A model generated the notes under the pieces. The model made no database searches and was not told the origin of the DNA. It saw nothing but the letters and a program-made list of their open reading frames with translations. Below, in pieces: positions 32,331-34,855 of a DNA stretch of 34,855 bases (position 1 is the stretch's first letter; each line of letters begins with the position of its first letter). The translations under genes were made by a program, and so were the position numbers. Source of the stretch: a virus. Location: IMG/VR virus record IMGVR_UViG_3300011116_001087, positions 1 to 34,855 of that record; one strand, given 5' to 3'.

Positions 32331-32704
32331 TTACTGAAGAAAAAATAAAACGTCTAGTTTCTCTTCTTGTTGAGCGTAAAATCCAAATGCTCAAAGAGGG
32401 ACACAAGATGCAAGCAATTCGTTCTTTGAGCATTCAAGCCCAACAAGCTGCTTTGAAGTTTGAAGAATCAATGCTTGATGCTTTGGAAATCACAGATCCA
32501 GACGAGCTATCTCCCGATGAACAACGCATTTATTCGCAAGCAATGAATGATATGCATTCAAAGATTATTGAAGCCGTTACTGAAGCTGCTGGAGTGGTTC
32601 AACACTTGCAAGGCAGAGTAAAAGAAAACGAAGCTGCTAAAAAAGCTAAACCAAAAGCTGCTGAAACAACAGGCACCGTCCAAAAAGATCTCCCAACCCT
32701 CTGA
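32327..32704 (+). CDS. Small helical protein with leader-like N-terminus, 125 aa
   Basis: Starts MITEEKIKRLVSLLVERKIQM, an amphipathic helix like the neighbouring leaders, then long helices (QAQQAALKFEESMLDALEI, HSKIIEAVTEAAGVVQHLQG) and a Lys/Ala-rich tail. This is typical of small scaffold, core or chaperone proteins. It is coupled to the previous gene by ATGA and ends 73 bases before the baseplate gene. Confidence 0.7.
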   Translation: MITEEKIKRLVSLLVERKIQMLKEGHKMQAIRSLSIQAQQAALKFEESMLDALEITDPDELSPDEQRIYSQAMNDMHSKIIEAVTEAAGVVQHLQGRVKENEAAKKAKPKAAETTGTVQKDLPTL

Positions 32705-32777
32705 ACATCTTCTATACAATCTGACATTCTCTAAGCAAATTAGGTATTCGTGTATCTAAAAACCTGGAGGATTGCAC

Positions 32778-33680
32778 ATGTCGATGACAGAAGAAGAGTC
32801 TAGAGAACTTAAAAACAGTATTTTTGCAGCTAAGGCAGCAGCCGAAGGTACACCTTTTGCTGGTATGCCAACAAACAACGTACAATCTGCTACACAAACC
32901 GCAAAGCGTGATTTTGGGTTTGAACTACCTGTAGCAACTGTTCCACTTCCCTCGGGTGGAAAAGTATATCCTGACGGCCCACTACACATGGCAGAATCAA
33001 TCGATATCAAAGCCATGACAGCCCGTGAAGAAGATATTCTCATGAACCGTACCCTTGTTAAGAAAGGCACAGTTATCACAGAACTAATCAAGAGCTGCGT
33101 CATGGATAAAAGCATTGATGTAAATTCAATGATTTCTGGTGATCGTAACGCACTCATGGTTGCAGTACGCATCACAGGTTACGGCGCAGATTATTCTCCA
33201 AAGATCACTTGCCCAGCTTGTGAAACTCAACAAGATTGGTCACTCAATCTTGAAGAACTTCCAATTCGTGAATTGGATCTAGAAAAACTTCACCAAGTTG
33301 CACCGGGACAAAATGCATTTGAACTAGCACTCCCTGTATCAAAAAAGATTGTTGTGTTCAAGTTCCTAACCGGCAAAGAAGAAGAACGTATTCTACAAGA
33401 TCTTGAAGCCAAAAAGAAAAAAGGCATTATTCAAGATAACCTCGTAACAACCAAGCTAATGAACAGCATCATCTCAATTGATGGCAGCACAGAACGTGGC
33501 TTCATTAATCAGTTCTGTCAATACATGCCAGCAAGAGATTCACTTGTGCTCCGTAAGGTAATGGATGAATCTGAACCAGGAATTGATATGACCGCAGATT
33601 TTACTTGTAATTCTTGTGGACATACGGAGGTGATCGCCGTTCCACTCGGCGCTAGCTTTTTTTGGCCTAACGCCAAATGA
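32778..33680 (+). CDS. T4 gp26-type baseplate protein
   Basis: A 300-residue protein. FELPVATVPLPSGGKVYPDGP, IDIKAMTAREEDILMNRTLVKKG and a C-terminal FFWP ending match the T4 baseplate family (PF12322). Two zinc-ribbon halves (CPACETQQ and CNSCGHTE) are visible, and YMPARDSLVL is another conserved block. GGAGG seven bases before ATG 32778 decides the start over the TTG at 32772. It is a structural or assembly part of the tail baseplate and indicates a contractile tail. A T-run at 33657-33663 near its end allows a shift into the next open frame. Confidence 0.88.
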   Translation: MSMTEEESRELKNSIFAAKAAAEGTPFAGMPTNNVQSATQTAKRDFGFELPVATVPLPSGGKVYPDGPLHMAESIDIKAMTAREEDILMNRTLVKKGTVITELIKSCVMDKSIDVNSMISGDRNALMVAVRITGYGADYSPKITCPACETQQDWSLNLEELPIRELDLEKLHQVAPGQNAFELALPVSKKIVVFKFLTGKEEERILQDLEAKKKKGIIQDNLVTTKLMNSIISIDGSTERGFINQFCQYMPARDSLVLRKVMDESEPGIDMTADFTCNSCGHTEVIAVPLGASFFWPNAK

Positions 33681-33732
33681 CATTGAAGACGTTTTACTGG
33701 AACCTTGGTTCCTGCTCCAGTATTACGTCGGA

Positions 33733-33936
33733 ATGGATACAGCAACGTATTATAACTTACCTGTAGCTTACAAGAAATGGCTTATTAATCGAGTTGTAAA
33801 GGAAATAAACAGAGCAAACGATCAAAAGGCTGATATTCCAAGTAAGGGAGCCCATCATAACCCTCCAGACGTTAGAGCAATGGCAGGTAAGTTCAAACAT
33901 TTTGGAGCTAACGCAAAAAACCAACGCTTTACCTAA
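33733..33936 (+). CDS. Small tail-assembly-like protein, possibly expressed by frameshift
   Basis: A 67-residue frame from the first ATG (YNLPVAYKKWLINRVVKEINRAN, charged C-terminus). The open frame extends upstream to at least 33664 with sensible sequence (LTPNDIEDVLLEPWFLLQYYVG) but no ATG, GTG or TTG before 33733. The product may therefore be a fusion made by +1 or -2 shifting on the T-run of the preceding gene (about 90 residues after the shift). Small proteins with a LPV..K.W pattern follow gp26-type genes in related phages as far as I recall, which is a weak comparison. Confidence 0.6.
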   Translation: MDTATYYNLPVAYKKWLINRVVKEINRANDQKADIPSKGAHHNPPDVRAMAGKFKHFGANAKNQRFT

Positions 33937-33969
33937 CAAAAATCCTTATATGTGACATACTTTCCTGTT

Positions 33970-34281
33970 ATGTCACAACCCTATTACATCTACACAGTTG
34001 GTATTCCTATTTCCGTCATCGGAGAACTTTATCAGTTCGATGGCGAACGTTCCCAGTTGGGTTCACTTGATCAGCCCCTTGGTCGATTTGTTTTAACTCG
34101 TCCATTGGTTCAAAACAACCCAATCACACAAGCAACACCGGGAAGTAGATTCAATAAGTTAATCGTTAGACAATATGACAGGTTTAACAACCTGTTAAAA
34201 ACGGTTGATTACAATGATGTGCGTGTGTTAAACTTGATTGATGGTCCCGACTTAATCTTGGAGTTCACATATAAACCATGA
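33970..34281 (+). CDS. Hypothetical small tail-region protein, 103 aa
   Basis: Start ATG 33970 is chosen over GTG 33952; neither has a clear ribosome site. The beta-rich sequence (YYIYTVGIPISVIGELYQF, FNKLIVRQYDRFNNLLKTVDY, LILEFTYKP) could be a small baseplate or structural component. It overlaps the Tdk start as ATGA. No family was recognised. Confidence 0.65.
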   Translation: MSQPYYIYTVGIPISVIGELYQFDGERSQLGSLDQPLGRFVLTRPLVQNNPITQATPGSRFNKLIVRQYDRFNNLLKTVDYNDVRVLNLIDGPDLILEFTYKP

Positions 34282-34855
34282 GCAAAAAAACAACAAACGG
34301 CATTCTAACGGTATACGCTGGACCGATGTATGCAGGAAAAACAACAGCACTGATCGCAGAACTAGAAGAAGGAATGGAGGAAAATCGTAAAATGTTGGTA
34401 ATCAAACCAACAATCGATAACAGATATTCAGACGAAGACATTGTATCACACGATGGAACTTCTCTTCAACAAACAACAGGTCATAAAGTTAGAAGACTTG
34501 GAGTTGGTGACTCTCTTTATGTTGTTGAGTTGGATGAAATTGATTTGCTATTAATCGATGAAGCACAGTTCTTTACAACCCTTTGTAAAGAGTCGGTACA
34601 TGAATATCTGTCTCGTGGGATTGATGTTGTAGCTGTAGGACTTGACATGGATAGCGATGGGCGTCCATTTGGTTCCATGCCGCATCTCTTAACGATTGCA
34701 AACAACGTTTATAAACTAACAGGAATTTGTTCTGTTTGTGGAGATGAAGCTACCCACACGTTCCGTAAACTTACGGCATCCTCTTCTAATCAAGTTCTTA
34801 TTGGTGGAAGTGAAACATATGAGCCACGTTGCTTGCAACACTGGCTTGAAGGTCA
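34278..34855 (+). CDS. tdk: Thymidine kinase (3' end outside window)
   Basis: About 192 codons of a type II thymidine kinase that phosphorylates deoxythymidine. GPMYAGKTT (15-23) is the P-loop, LLIDEAQFF the Walker-B-like acidic motif and GLDMDSDGRPFG the lasso region. CSVCGDEATHTFR supplies half of the structural zinc site, and CLQHW the beginning of the rest. Only the extreme C-terminus is missing. It salvages dT into dTMP, complementing the ThyA route. Confidence 0.95.
   Translation, partial: MSKKTTNGILTVYAGPMYAGKTTALIAELEEGMEENRKMLVIKPTIDNRYSDEDIVSHDGTSLQQTTGHKVRRLGVGDSLYVVELDEIDLLLIDEAQFFTTLCKESVHEYLSRGIDVVAVGLDMDSDGRPFGSMPHLLTIANNVYKLTGICSVCGDEATHTFRKLTASSSNQVLIGGSETYEPRCLQHWLEG

Noticed and set aside
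33677-33766. 29-codon frame starting at an ATG overlapping the gp26-like stop
   Set aside because: Short, with no sensible sequence; the alternative frame with protein-like sequence is shifted relative to it.
1-34855. tRNA genes, rRNA, insertion sequences and att sites
   Set aside because: I found no cloverleaf-like sequence in any gap (all under 200 bases), no transposase or integrase, and no convincing terminal repeats.

Overview
The window looks like part of a large tailed-phage genome, most likely a contractile-tailed (T4-like) virus. Evidence: a T4 gp26-type baseplate protein, several repetitive tail-fibre proteins, a phage replication and nucleotide-synthesis set (prim-pol, DnaB/gp41-type helicase, 5'-3' exonuclease, NrdA/NrdB, ThyA, DHFR, dUTPase, thymidine kinase), many small unknown genes, tightly packed and ATGA-overlapping genes, and no rRNA, tRNA, CRISPR or insertion sequence that I can see. 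Host and phage cannot be named from the sequence. It appears moderately AT-rich, with local GC-richer islands. No stretch over 300 bases lacks a gene; the largest gap (9760-9956) holds hairpins and a palindrome.

Layout. 1-2444: tail-fibre genes (first one cut by the window edge), with a frameshifted fibre remnant at 974-1136. 2490-5465 (+): prim-pol, a DUF6011/HARP-like gene, and two small membrane proteins. 5456-6673 (-): a small unknown gene and DnaJ. 6758-12101 (+): three fibre or structural proteins, closed by a strong terminator. 12177-14667 (-): ClpP, DHFR, an HNH endonuclease that sits in a partly duplicated DUF1599/Nmad1-like gene, and a small gene. 14752-21135: ThyA and small genes on the minus strand mixed with plus-strand genes that share an N-terminal peptide (MKLYxxLFE type), including a GP88-like protein and two GNAT-like paralogues followed by a collapsed third copy. 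21137-27396 (-): a compact replication and nucleotide block reading dut, unknown, exonuclease, helicase, nrdB, nrdA. 27505-30439 (-): a MoxR-type ATPase, a small zinc protein and a metallopeptidase/VWA protein. 30612-34855 (+): a membrane metallopeptidase, three small charged proteins, the gp26-like baseplate protein with a possible frameshift extension, a small unknown, and thymidine kinase cut by the window edge.

How it fits together. Minus-strand genes mostly serve DNA metabolism (dNTP supply, replication, chaperone/protease), while plus-strand genes are mostly virion or assembly genes. This suggests an early/late strand split, with prim-pol and Tdk as exceptions. A TATAAATA box ahead of 19193 fits T4-like late transcription. 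The most unusual features are the shared leader peptides on unrelated proteins (possible capsid-targeting signals), the T7-run frameshift candidate at the gp26-like gene, the start codon of prim-pol buried in a hairpin, the HNH insertion in a duplicated gene, and the MoxR/VWA island with codon use unlike its neighbours.
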